A stretch of 64,000 nucleotides of DNA from Nocardiopsis suaedae (GTDB lineage: Bacteria; Actinomycetota; Actinomycetes; Streptosporangiales; Streptosporangiaceae). Shown piece after piece: positions 26,797 through 34,420 of this stretch. The notes under the pieces are model-generated. The model saw nothing but the letters and a program-made list of their open reading frames with translations. It did not search any database and was not told the DNA's origin. The translations under genes and the position numbers were made by a program. The stretch's first letter is position 1. Every line of letters begins with the position of its first letter. The DNA is taken from assembly GCF_027706745.1 (NCBI RefSeq), contig NZ_JAQFWP010000017.1, forward strand, positions 1 to 64,000, read 5' to 3'.

Positions 26797-26823
26797 GATT
26801 GGCCCTGTACCAGCGGACCAATC
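26797..26823. promoter_or_regulatory. Candidate MocR operator in a divergent promoter
   Basis: GATTGG (26797-26802) and CCAATC (26818-26823) form a 6-bp inverted repeat with a 15-base spacer, filling the 52-bp gap between the divergent regulator and trans-sulfuration gene. A GGACCA direct repeat (26782-26787 and 26815-26820) is also present. Control of both genes from this site is inferred. Confidence 0.45.
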
Positions 26824-26840
26824 CCCGGTGGCATGGAGGC

Positions 26841-28025
26841 ATGGAACGCACCGAACTCGACGACGCGACCCGCAGCGTGCACCCCCCGGTGTCCGAGCCC
26901 GAGGGCAGCACCCCGCTGGGCGCCCCGCTCCACCTCGACCACCAGTTCGCCTTCGCGACGGCCGAGGCGCTGGCCGGGGCCTTCAACGGCCCCGACGCCG
27001 CGCCCCTGTACGGCCGCTACTCCAACCCCACCGTCCGCTCCCTGGAACACGCCCTCGCCGACCTCGAACGCGGCGCCGCCGCCACCGCCTACGCCTCCGG
27101 CATGGGCGCCATCAACGCCGTGATCACCGCCCTCGTGGGCAGTGGCGACCACGTCATCACCCAGCGCGCGCTCTACGGCGGCACCCATGCGCTCTTCACC
27201 GACCTGGAGAAGCGGTGGGGCGTGCAGGTCGACCGGGTCTCCGGCGACGACCCCGAAGAGGTGTGGGCCCTGTTGCGCCCGAACACCCGGCTGCTCTACC
27301 TGGAGACCATCGCCAACCCCACCACCCGCGTGAGCGACGTGCCCGCGCTGGCCGCCGTCGCCCGCGAGGCCGGGGTCCCCACGGCCGTCGACAACACCTT
27401 CGCCACACCGCTGCTGTTCCGCCCCCTCGACCACGGCGCCGACATCGCCCTCCACTCCACCAGCAAGTACCTCGGCGGACACGGGGACGCGATCGGCGGC
27501 GCCGCCGTCTTCGCCGACCGCGGCCTGCACCGGCGGGTGTGGGAGCACGGCGTCGAGCTGGGCGCCTGCGCCTCGCCGTTCAACGCCTGGCTCACCCTGC
27601 GCGGCCTGCGGACGCTGGCGCTGCGCGTCCCCCGGCACAGCGCCAACGCGGCCGCGATCGCCCGCCGCCTGGCCGACCACCCGGCCGTGCGCTCGGTCGC
27701 CCATCCCGACCTGCCCGACCACCCGGACCGCGACCGGGCCTCCCGGCTGCTCGCCTCGGGCGGCGGCGTGCTCTCCTTCGACCTGCGCGGCGGCCGGGCG
27801 GCGGGCGCCGCCTTCACCGAGGCGCTGCAGGTGGCGAGCCTGGCCCCGTCCCTGGGCGACGTGAAGACGCTGGCGATGGCGCCCGCCTCCACCTCCCACC
27901 ACCGCCTCACCGCCGCCGAGCTGGAGGCCGCCAGCATCACCGAGGGGACGGTGCGGATCGCGGTGGGCATCGAGGACCCCGACGACCTGTGGGCCGACAT
28001 CGAGCGCGCCCTCGCCGCCGTTTGA
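26841..28025 (+). CDS. Trans-sulfuration family PLP enzyme (cystathionine synthase/lyase-like)
   Basis: 394 residues from ATG 26841. It has the Cys/Met metabolism fold: YGRYSNPTVRSLEHALADLE, SGMGAINAV, TVDNTF-type AVDNTFATPLL and the PLP lysine in LHSTSKYLGGHGD (Lys209), plus SLGDVKTLAMAPASTSH near the end. Members include cystathionine gamma-synthase, gamma-lyase, methionine gamma-lyase and O-acylhomoserine sulfhydrylase, which cannot be separated by sequence inspection alone. No Met/Cys biosynthesis genes are adjacent. The divergent MocR regulator suggests induction by a PLP-reactive amino acid. The ATG is close to a GGTGG nine bases upstream. Confidence 0.88.
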   Translation: MERTELDDATRSVHPPVSEPEGSTPLGAPLHLDHQFAFATAEALAGAFNGPDAAPLYGRYSNPTVRSLEHALADLERGAAATAYASGMGAINAVITALVGSGDHVITQRALYGGTHALFTDLEKRWGVQVDRVSGDDPEEVWALLRPNTRLLYLETIANPTTRVSDVPALAAVAREAGVPTAVDNTFATPLLFRPLDHGADIALHSTSKYLGGHGDAIGGAAVFADRGLHRRVWEHGVELGACASPFNAWLTLRGLRTLALRVPRHSANAAAIARRLADHPAVRSVAHPDLPDHPDRDRASRLLASGGGVLSFDLRGGRAAGAAFTEALQVASLAPSLGDVKTLAMAPASTSHHRLTAAELEAASITEGTVRIAVGIEDPDDLWADIERALAAV

Positions 28026-28167
28026 CCGCGGGGGCGGGGAGGGGGCCGGGCGCTGTCCCGTGCCGGAACCCCTGTGCGGCAGGGGATGCAGGTCTGTTCG
28101 CCGATCGGGAGGGCCTGGCATCATTCAGGAATCCGGGCCCAGCTGGGCCCCTTCCCCAGGAGTTCCC

Positions 28168-30081
28168 GTGCTCGCTCCCCTGCGTAGTGATGACCCGCGC
28201 ACAATGGGCCCGTACCAGCTCAGGGCGCGTCTGGGCGCAGGAGGCATGGGGCAGGTGTTCCTGGGCCGCTCCAAAGGCGGCCGCCCCGTCGCCGTCAAGC
28301 TCGTGCGCGAGGAGTTGGCCGGGGACGCGGGCTTCCGGCGCCGGTTCGCCCTGGAGGTGGACGCCGCACGCCGCGTCGGCGGGCACATCACCGCGCAGGT
28401 CGTCGACGCCGACACCGACGGTGCCCGGCCGTGGCTCGCCACGGCCTACATCGCGGGCCCGTCCCTCCAGTGGGCCGTCGACGAGCACGGACCGCTGCCG
28501 CCGCGGTCGGTCGCCGACCTGGGGGCGGGCCTGGCGGAAGGGCTGGCCGCCGTGCACGCCGAGGGCCTGGTGCACCGGGACCTCAAACCCGGCAACGTCA
28601 TCCTGGCCGAGGACGGGCCCCGGGTGATCGACTTCGGGATCGCGCGCGCCATGGACACGACCAGCTTCACCCAGAGCAGGACCTTGCTGGGCACCCCGGC
28701 GTTCATGTCCCCCGAGCAGGCGCGCGGAGAGGAGATCGGACCGCCCAGTGACGTGTTCTCCCTCGGGTGCGTACTGGCCTTCGCCGCCTCGGGCGACGGC
28801 CCGTTCGGCTCGGGCGTGCCGCACGCGGTGACCTACAGGATCGTCCACGAGGCGCCCGACCTGTCCGGGATCTCGCGGCGCCTGGCCAAGCTGGTGAAGT
28901 CCTGCCTCGAAAAAGAGCCGGGGCGAAGACCCTCCACGGACGATGTGCTGGACGACCTCGCACCACAGGCGGAGGAGGCACCGCCCGGCGCGCACTGGGT
29001 GCCCGACGCGGTCACGGAGGTCATCACCCGGGAGAAGACCAGGGTCCTGACCCTCGTCGGCCCCGAGGAGGCAAAGGCCGCGTCAACCGGGCCCGAGAGA
29101 GCGAAGGAGGCGGCGAGGCGGGCGGGGGACCCCAAGACCGAAGCGCGGGTCGAGCCCCGGAAACCGCAGTCCTCCGAGCCTCTGACAAGACGGAGGCATT
29201 CGGCCCCGAAGGCTGTCGGAAAGACGAACGTGAACTGGACCTTCACGGCGGTCAACTTCCGAGGCCGCAATCATGAGCGGTTCACGGTCGTGTTCCCACC
29301 CGGTGGAAGCGTTGAGGACGGGAGAGTCTGGGGCACCTCCGTCTACAGTGACGACTCATCGGTGGGCCTTGCCGCCGTCCACGCTGGGCTGATCACGTTG
29401 AAACACGGCGGCAAGGTCACGTTCGAGGTCGGGCCCGGCCAAGTGTCCTATGCCGGATCTATCCGGAACGGCGTGGCATCCGCCAAGGGCGGTAGGTCGC
29501 GCGGAAGCTTCGTGTTCCCCCCTAAGCCGCAGGAGCACGCACCGCTGAGGCGATGGGCCGCATCCCCTCGGTCACCCCGTACGGCGGGTACGCCGGATAC
29601 GGCGACCGGCGATGGTGCGACGGGCGCCGGCACCTCTACGAGCGGAACGTCGTCGTCCTCCCAAGACGAGACGGCTGTCCTCGGCTGGGCGGCGGCCGGA
29701 ATCGCCGCTGTCGGCGTGGCGCTCCTGTATCTCAACCACACCGAGTTCGCCGTATGGGCGAGCCAGTGGGCCAACGGCGGCACCGCGGAGATCGTGGCGG
29801 GCGACTGCATCACCTACATCGGCGACGATGAGCCGGTGGAGATCCCCTGTTTCTCCGCCGCGGCCGCGTACACCGTCGCGGAGGTGCGCCCGGTGTCCGC
29901 CGACGGAGACGCCTTCTCCTTGGACGGCCCCACCATTCTTGAAAGCAGCGAGTCCGGCTTGGAGCCCGGGGTCATGCGCCATGTCTGCGATGACGTGCCC
30001 GCCTGGACCCGTGAATCGCCCTCCTTCGACCTCTCCACCGGCGACATCGCCTGCCTCGTCCCGAACACGGATTCCGACTGA
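28168..30081 (+). CDS. Membrane Ser/Thr protein kinase with LCCL domain
   Basis: 637 residues from GTG 28168, with AGGAG five bases upstream. Kinase domain, residues 15-275: glycine loop LGAGGMGQV, Lys44, HRDLKPGN (Asp138), DFG (155-157), activation segment LGTPAFMSPEQA. After an acidic/basic linker, residues about 356-450 match LCCL domains: VWGTSVYSDDSSVGLAAVHAG, then GQVSYAGSIRNGV and SRGSFVF. This LCCL lacks the cysteines of eukaryotic ones. A Ser/Thr/Gly linker leads to one transmembrane helix (about 503-522) and a 115-residue outer domain with four cysteines (GDC, EIPC, RHVC, DIAC). By this topology the LCCL is cytoplasmic. It probably transduces an external signal; substrates are unknown. 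Confidence 0.9.
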   Translation: MLAPLRSDDPRTMGPYQLRARLGAGGMGQVFLGRSKGGRPVAVKLVREELAGDAGFRRRFALEVDAARRVGGHITAQVVDADTDGARPWLATAYIAGPSLQWAVDEHGPLPPRSVADLGAGLAEGLAAVHAEGLVHRDLKPGNVILAEDGPRVIDFGIARAMDTTSFTQSRTLLGTPAFMSPEQARGEEIGPPSDVFSLGCVLAFAASGDGPFGSGVPHAVTYRIVHEAPDLSGISRRLAKLVKSCLEKEPGRRPSTDDVLDDLAPQAEEAPPGAHWVPDAVTEVITREKTRVLTLVGPEEAKAASTGPERAKEAARRAGDPKTEARVEPRKPQSSEPLTRRRHSAPKAVGKTNVNWTFTAVNFRGRNHERFTVVFPPGGSVEDGRVWGTSVYSDDSSVGLAAVHAGLITLKHGGKVTFEVGPGQVSYAGSIRNGVASAKGGRSRGSFVFPPKPQEHAPLRRWAASPRSPRTAGTPDTATGDGATGAGTSTSGTSSSSQDETAVLGWAAAGIAAVGVALLYLNHTEFAVWASQWANGGTAEIVAGDCITYIGDDEPVEIPCFSAAAAYTVAEVRPVSADGDAFSLDGPTILESSESGLEPGVMRHVCDDVPAWTRESPSFDLSTGDIACLVPNTDSD

Positions 30082-30153
30082 GCGGCCGACCGGTGCCCGC
30101 CCTGTGGCCCCCCCCCTTCCGAGCCCCGGAGGACGCCGTCTCCGGTCGGCCGC
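30082..30153. terminator. Long-loop inverted repeat between convergent kinase and RidA genes
   Basis: GCGGCCGACCGG (30082-30093) is the exact reverse complement of CCGGTCGGCCGC (30142-30153), with 48 bases between. It starts immediately after the kinase stop codon and lies 13 bases beyond the end of the convergent ridA-like gene; likely a shared termination structure. Confidence 0.45.
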
Positions 30154-30166
30154 CCGTGGAACCGCC

Positions 30167-30574
30167 TCAGTCGACGAGCGCCGTGGCCTCGATCTCCACC
30201 AGGTGGTCGGGGATGTCCAGCGCGGCGACGCCGATCACCGCGATCGGGGGCGTCGGCGCCTTGCCCAGCGCCTTCGCCACCCGTTCCATGCCCTCCAGGA
30301 ACACGGGCATCTTGTCCGGCGTCCAGTCCACGACGTACACGGTCAGCCGCGCCACGTCGTCGAAGGTCGCCCCCGCCGCCTCCAAACCGGTGGCGACGTT
30401 CCGGTAGCACTGCTCGATCTGCGCGGCGAGGTCCCCCGCGCCGACCGTGTTCTGCTCGGCGTCCCAGGACACCTGCCCGGCCACGGACACCAGCTTCGCC
30501 CCGGTCGCGACCGACACCTGCCCGTACAGGCCGATCTCGGGCAGTCCCTCGGGGTGCATCAGCGTGACGGCCAT
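30167..30574 (-). CDS. RidA/YjgF family protein
   Basis: 135 residues from ATG 30574, with AAGGAG five bases upstream. It has the Rid fold signatures LVSVAGQVSWDAE, LAAQIEQCYRNVATGLEAAG and the C-terminal VEIEATALVD. Canonical RidA hydrolyses reactive enamine/imine intermediates from PLP enzymes; the arginine normally required for that (IPxRxx) is replaced here by PPIAVIGVAALDIPDHLVEIEA, so this is more likely a Rid-subfamily paralogue with another or no deaminase activity. It is divergent from an HxlR regulator with a palindrome between them. Confidence 0.85.
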   Translation of the reverse strand: MAVTLMHPEGLPEIGLYGQVSVATGAKLVSVAGQVSWDAEQNTVGAGDLAAQIEQCYRNVATGLEAAGATFDDVARLTVYVVDWTPDKMPVFLEGMERVAKALGKAPTPPIAVIGVAALDIPDHLVEIEATALVD

Positions 30575-30621
30575 GCCGCTCCTTCCCTCGTGCGCGGCGC
30601 CCGTCGGCCCACGCTCTCTTG

Positions 30622-30638
30622 CGGTTACCCGGGAACCG
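30622..30638. promoter_or_regulatory. Imperfect palindrome between ridA-like and hxlR-like genes
   Basis: CGGTTaCC-C-GGgAACCG, a 17-base palindrome with one mismatch pair, lies in the 122-bp divergent gap. A similar GTAACGGGGGAACC stretch is found about 45 bp further on, close to the HxlR start. HxlR regulators usually bind such sites as dimers; the assignment is positional. Confidence 0.35.
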
Positions 30639-30696
30639 TAGGAGAGTGAGCGCCGACGCGGAAGAACGCACTTCTCCGTAACGGGGGAACCCGGCG

Positions 30697-31089
30697 GTGA
30701 CCGAGCAGGGCAGGGGCGGAACGGACATGAAGGGCGAAGCGGACGCGGACCTGCGCCGGGCGGACTCCCTGGCGCGGGAGATCTTCTCCGACGTCGCCAA
30801 CAAGTGGGCGCTGCTGATCATCGAGGCCCTGGGGGAGCGCACCCTGCGCTTCACCGAGCTGCGCGCCGAGGTCGAGGGCATCAGCCACAAGATGCTCACC
30901 CAGAACCTGCGCATGCTGGAGCGCAACGGCCTCGCCGAGCGGACCGTCCACCCCACCGTCCCGCCCCGCGTCGACTACGCCCTCACCGGGCCCGGCCGCG
31001 ACCTGCGCGAGGCCGTCGACCTGTTCTGCGACTGGACCCGCGCCAACCTCGCCCACATCGAGGGCTCCCAGAGCCGGTTCACGGGGTGA
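30697..31089 (+). CDS. HxlR family transcriptional regulator
   Basis: 130 residues from GTG 30697 (ATG 30727 is an internal alternative). The winged-helix pattern is DVANKWALLIIEALGERTLRFTELRAEVEGISHKMLTQNLRMLERNGLAERTVHPTVPPRVDYALT, the HxlR/MarR-like hallmark 'gkW...iL..L..g..RF.eL...i.gis.k.Lt..Lr.Le..GLv.R'. It lacks the redox cysteine of the YodB/HypR type. It probably controls the divergent RidA-family gene and itself. Confidence 0.9.
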   Translation: MTEQGRGGTDMKGEADADLRRADSLAREIFSDVANKWALLIIEALGERTLRFTELRAEVEGISHKMLTQNLRMLERNGLAERTVHPTVPPRVDYALTGPGRDLREAVDLFCDWTRANLAHIEGSQSRFTG

Positions 31090-31273
31090 CCGGCGCCCGT
31101 CCCACGGGGATTAGGGGCTGCCCCGAACCGGCCTCGGGACCGCCGCCGCGCGGGTAAAGTTGCGCTCACCGGGGCCGACGGCGCACCCCTCGCGCGGGCC
31201 GACCGCCCATCGCGGGTGCCGACCGAAACCGTCGGCCGCCCCGTGCCTACCCGAGATCCCTGAGGAGAACCAC

Positions 31274-31684
31274 GTGGAGCGCACTCTTGTCCTGATCAAG
31301 CCCGACGGCGTCCGGCGGAGCATCATCGGCGAGGTCGTCTCCCGCATCGAGCGCCGCGGCCTGCGCATCGTCGCCATGGACCTGCGCACGCTCGACGAGG
31401 AGACCGCCAAGACGCACTACGAGGAGCACGCCGAGCGCCCGTTCTTCCCCTCGCTCGTCGAGTTCATCACCGGCGGCCCGCTGGTGGCCATGGTCGTCGA
31501 GGGGGAGCGCGCCGTCGAGGCCTTCCGCGCCCTGGCCGGGGCCACCGACCCGGTCTCCGCCGCGCCCGGCACCATCCGCGGCGACTTCGCCCTGGAGGTC
31601 CAGGCCAACATCGTGCACGGCTCGGACTCGACCTACTCGGCCGAGCGGGAGATCAAGCTCTTCTTCCCCGAACTGCAGGCCTGA
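31274..31684 (+). CDS. ndk: Nucleoside diphosphate kinase
   Basis: 136 residues from GTG 31274, with GAGGAG six bases upstream. It starts [15 protein letters not shown] and carries the phospho-acceptor histidine in NIVHGSDS (His115). It exchanges the terminal phosphate between NTPs and NDPs. The length is that of the bacterial tetramer or hexamer type. In many actinomycetes ndk lies next to folC-DUF4233 and upstream of mreB; here only the mreB side is preserved. Confidence 0.97.
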   Translation: MERTLVLIKPDGVRRSIIGEVVSRIERRGLRIVAMDLRTLDEETAKTHYEEHAERPFFPSLVEFITGGPLVAMVVEGERAVEAFRALAGATDPVSAAPGTIRGDFALEVQANIVHGSDSTYSAEREIKLFFPELQA

Positions 31685-31700
31685 CCGCCGGACCGGTCGC

Positions 31701-31721
31701 CGTCGGCCGCCCCGGCCGACG
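31701..31721 (+). terminator. Terminator of ndk
   Basis: An 8-bp stem CGTCGGCC / GGCCGACG with a GCCCC loop, 16 bp after the stop codon, followed by TCTTCGTCC. Confidence 0.55.
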
Positions 31722-31768
31722 TCTTCGTCCGCCCGCGTCCTCAGCGGTGCAACGATTCGGTGTGTTTG

Positions 31769-31798
31769 CGTAACGGAGCAACTCCCCAGCGTTACGAT
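31769..31798 (+). promoter_or_regulatory. Candidate mreB promoter with inverted repeat
   Basis: CGTAACG (31769-31775) and CGTTACG (31790-31796) are exact inverted repeats 14 bases apart; the second overlaps TACGAT (31793-31798), a plausible -10 about 90 bp before mreB. The stretch is AT-richer than its surroundings. An operator for mreB control is possible. Confidence 0.4.
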
Positions 31799-31888
31799 AC
31801 GGGTGCTGGATCCACATCCGTGCTGGAACGAGACCCTATTGCCCGCCCCGTGCGCGACGCGCCGATTCGGTGCCGCTGAGGACGATTC

Positions 31889-32923
31889 ATGACCACTAAT
31901 CTCGCCTTTCTCGGCCGCGACATGGCGGTCGATCTCGGTACCGCCAACACGCTGGTCTACGTGCGCGGCCGGGGCATCGTGCTGAACGAGCCCTCCGTCG
32001 TGGCCCTCAACACCTCGACGGGCAAGATCGTCGCGGTGGGCGTCGAAGCGAAGCAGATGATCGGTCGCACCCCGTCCGACATCACCGCGGTCCGCCCCCT
32101 CAAGGACGGCGTCATCGCCGACTTCGAGATCACCGAGCGCATGCTGCGCTACTTCATCCAGAAGATCCACCGCCGCCGCCACTTCGCCAAGCCGCGCGTG
32201 GTCGTCGCCGTCCCCAGCGGCATCACCTCGGTGGAGCACCGCGCCGTCAAGGAGGCCGGCTACCAGGCCGGCGCCCGCCGGGTGCACATCGTCGAAGAGC
32301 CCATGGCCGCCGCGATCGGCGCCGGGCTCCCGGTGCACGAGCCCACCGGCAACATGGTCGTCGACATCGGCGGCGGCACCACCGAGGTCGCCGTCATCTC
32401 CATGGGCGGCATCGTCACCTCCCAGTCCATCCGCGTCGGCGGCGACGAGCTGGACCAGGCGGTGATGACCTACGTCAAGAAGGAGTTCTCCCTGATGATC
32501 GGGGAGCGCACCGCCGAGGAGCTCAAGTTCGCCATCGGCTCGGCCTACCCGACCGGCGCCGAGGAGCTGCACGCCGAGGTGCGCGGGCGCGACCTGGTCA
32601 GCGGCCTGCCCAAGACGGTGGTGCTCTCCGCCGCCGACGTCCGCCAGGCCATCGAGGAGCCGGTCACCGCCATCATCGACGCGGTGCGCACCACCCTGGA
32701 CAAGTGCCCGCCGGAGCTGTCCGGCGACATCATGGACCGCGGCATCGCCGTCACCGGCGGCGGCGCCCTGCTGCGCGGCCTGGACGACCGGCTGCGCCAC
32801 GAGACCGGCATGCCCATCCACCTGGCCGAGAACGCGCTCGACTCGGTCGCCATCGGCTCGGGGACGTGCGTGGAGAACTACGAGCGCCTGAACCAGGTCC
32901 TCGTCCCCGAACGGCGGCGCTGA
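31889..32923 (+). CDS. mreB: Rod shape-determining protein MreB (bacterial actin)
   Basis: 344 residues from ATG 31889. Actin-fold nucleotide motifs are present: [14 protein letters not shown] (phosphate 1), [15 protein letters not shown] (phosphate 2) and [15 protein letters not shown] near the C terminus. It polymerises under the membrane and organises wall synthesis; in filamentous actinomycetes its main role is in spore-wall formation rather than in tip growth. It is the first gene of an mreB-mreC-mreD-mrdA-rodA operon whose members overlap or are one base apart. Confidence 0.97.
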   Translation: MTTNLAFLGRDMAVDLGTANTLVYVRGRGIVLNEPSVVALNTSTGKIVAVGVEAKQMIGRTPSDITAVRPLKDGVIADFEITERMLRYFIQKIHRRRHFAKPRVVVAVPSGITSVEHRAVKEAGYQAGARRVHIVEEPMAAAIGAGLPVHEPTGNMVVDIGGGTTEVAVISMGGIVTSQSIRVGGDELDQAVMTYVKKEFSLMIGERTAEELKFAIGSAYPTGAEELHAEVRGRDLVSGLPKTVVLSAADVRQAIEEPVTAIIDAVRTTLDKCPPELSGDIMDRGIAVTGGGALLRGLDDRLRHETGMPIHLAENALDSVAIGSGTCVENYERLNQVLVPERRR

Positions 32924-32924
32924 C

Positions 32925-33860
32925 ATGCGGCGCGACGGCCCACGCCCGCGCCTGGTCCTGGTCCTGCTGGTGGCGGCCGCCATCGCGCTGATGGTGCTGG
33001 ACGGCCGCCCGGGCACCGACCCGGTCACCTCCACCGCCCGCGCCGCGGCCGGGGCGGCCTTCGGCCCGGTCGCCGGGGCGGTCACCACCGCCGCCCGGCC
33101 GGTCGCCGACGGCTACCGCACGCTCGCCGCCGCGCCCGGCGCCCGTGCGCGCATCGAGGAGCTGGAGGAGCGCAACCGCCGCCTCAGCGCCGAGCTGGCC
33201 GCCGCCGAGCAGGACGGCGTCCGCTCCGAGCGCCTCGACGACCTGCTGCACCTGTCCGGCCTGGGCGGCTACGAGATCGTGCCCGCGCAGGCGGTGACCC
33301 GGATGGGCTCGGGCGGCTACGCCGAGACCGTCACCCTGGACGCCGGCACCCGCGACGGCATCGCCCGCGACATGACCGTGGTCGACGGCTCCGGCCTGGT
33401 CGGCCGCGTCATCCGGGCCTCCCGCTCCACCGCCACCGTCCTGCTGTTCACCGACGGCGCCTCCTCGGTGGGGGCGCGCATGGAGGGCACGCGCGACATC
33501 GGCGCGGTGCACGGCCGCTCCCGCGCCCTGGACGGCCGCGCCCCCGCCGTCCTGGAGCTGATGCAGGCCGACGCCCCGCTGGAGGAGGGCGACCGGGTGG
33601 TGACCATGGGCTCGCACAACGACGCCCCGTTCGTGCCCGGCGTGCCGCTGGGCACCGTGACCCGGGTGCGCGAGACGCCCGGGGCGCTCACCCGCACCGC
33701 CGAGATCCGGCCCGCGGCCGACCTGGGCTCCCTCGACGTGGTGGGGGTGGTCGTCGGCGCACCGGAGGAGGACCCGCGCGACTCGGTCCTGCCCGAGAAG
33801 CCGGACGGCGACGCCGCGCGGCCGCCCGGGCGCGCCGACCGGCAGGAGGGGGACCGATGA
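32925..33860 (+). CDS. mreC: Rod shape-determining protein MreC
   Basis: 311 residues from ATG 32925, one base after the mreB stop. An N-terminal membrane helix (about 8-24) is followed by a coiled coil (EELEERNRRLSAELAAAE, about 78-100) and the two beta-barrel domains, with conserved GLVGRVI and ASVGARMEGTRDIG-type segments. MreC lies outside the membrane and links MreB/MreD with the penicillin-binding protein. The Asp/Arg/Pro-rich C-terminal tail is dispensable-looking. It overlaps mreD by four bases. Confidence 0.95.
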   Translation: MRRDGPRPRLVLVLLVAAAIALMVLDGRPGTDPVTSTARAAAGAAFGPVAGAVTTAARPVADGYRTLAAAPGARARIEELEERNRRLSAELAAAEQDGVRSERLDDLLHLSGLGGYEIVPAQAVTRMGSGGYAETVTLDAGTRDGIARDMTVVDGSGLVGRVIRASRSTATVLLFTDGASSVGARMEGTRDIGAVHGRSRALDGRAPAVLELMQADAPLEEGDRVVTMGSHNDAPFVPGVPLGTVTRVRETPGALTRTAEIRPAADLGSLDVVGVVVGAPEEDPRDSVLPEKPDGDAARPPGRADRQEGDR

Positions 33861-34420
33861 AGGGGGCGGTGACCGCGCTGCTGGTGGCCGCGGCGGTGCT
33901 GGTCCAGGCCGCGCTGGTCAACCGGCTTCCGCTGCCCTGGGATGTGGGCCCCGACCTGGTCGTCCTGGCCGTGGCCGCCACCGCGCTGCGCAGCGGCCCC
34001 GCCGGGGCGGCCGTCACCGGGTTCTGCGCCGGGCTCGCCGTGGACCTGCTGCCGCCCGCCGACCACGAGGCCGGGCGGTACGCGCTGCTCTACTGCCTGG
34101 CGGGCTACCTGGTCGCGCGCTACGGGCGGGTGGAGGGCCGGGGCCGCGCCCGGACCTACGGGACCGCCGCGGCGGCCGCCCTCGGCACCGCCGCCGGGTT
34201 CGCCCTCCTGGGCGCGGGCCTGGGCGACCCGCGGGTGGGCCTGGCGGCCGCGGCCCTCGCGGTGCCGCTGTCGGCGGCGGAGACGATGCTCGTCAGCCCC
34301 CTGGTACTGGCCCCGGTGGGGCGGATCATGCGGGCGGTCGCCCCGGACGCCTACGCCGAGGGCGGCTACCCCGACCTGCCCGCGTTCAGCGGGGGAGGGA
34401 CGCGCGGATGGCGTGGATGA
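33857..34420 (+). CDS. mreD: Rod shape-determining protein MreD
   Basis: 187 residues, mostly hydrophobic, with about five membrane segments (LLVAAAVLVQAALVNRLPLPW, LVVLAVAATALRSGPAGAAVTGFCAGLAVDLLPP, LLYCLAGYLVAR, and others). It starts with ATGA overlapping mreC and its end overlaps mrdA by 13 bases. MreD is the membrane part of the elongation complex. The family call rests on position and topology, since MreD sequences diverge strongly. Confidence 0.88.
   Translation: MKGAVTALLVAAAVLVQAALVNRLPLPWDVGPDLVVLAVAATALRSGPAGAAVTGFCAGLAVDLLPPADHEAGRYALLYCLAGYLVARYGRVEGRGRARTYGTAAAAALGTAAGFALLGAGLGDPRVGLAAAALAVPLSAAETMLVSPLVLAPVGRIMRAVAPDAYAEGGYPDLPAFSGGGTRGWRG

Noticed and set aside
23431-28025. 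A natural product gene cluster around the FAD aromatic hydroxylase
   Set aside because: The hydroxylase family tailors polyketides, but no PKS, NRPS, terpene or transport genes lie nearby.
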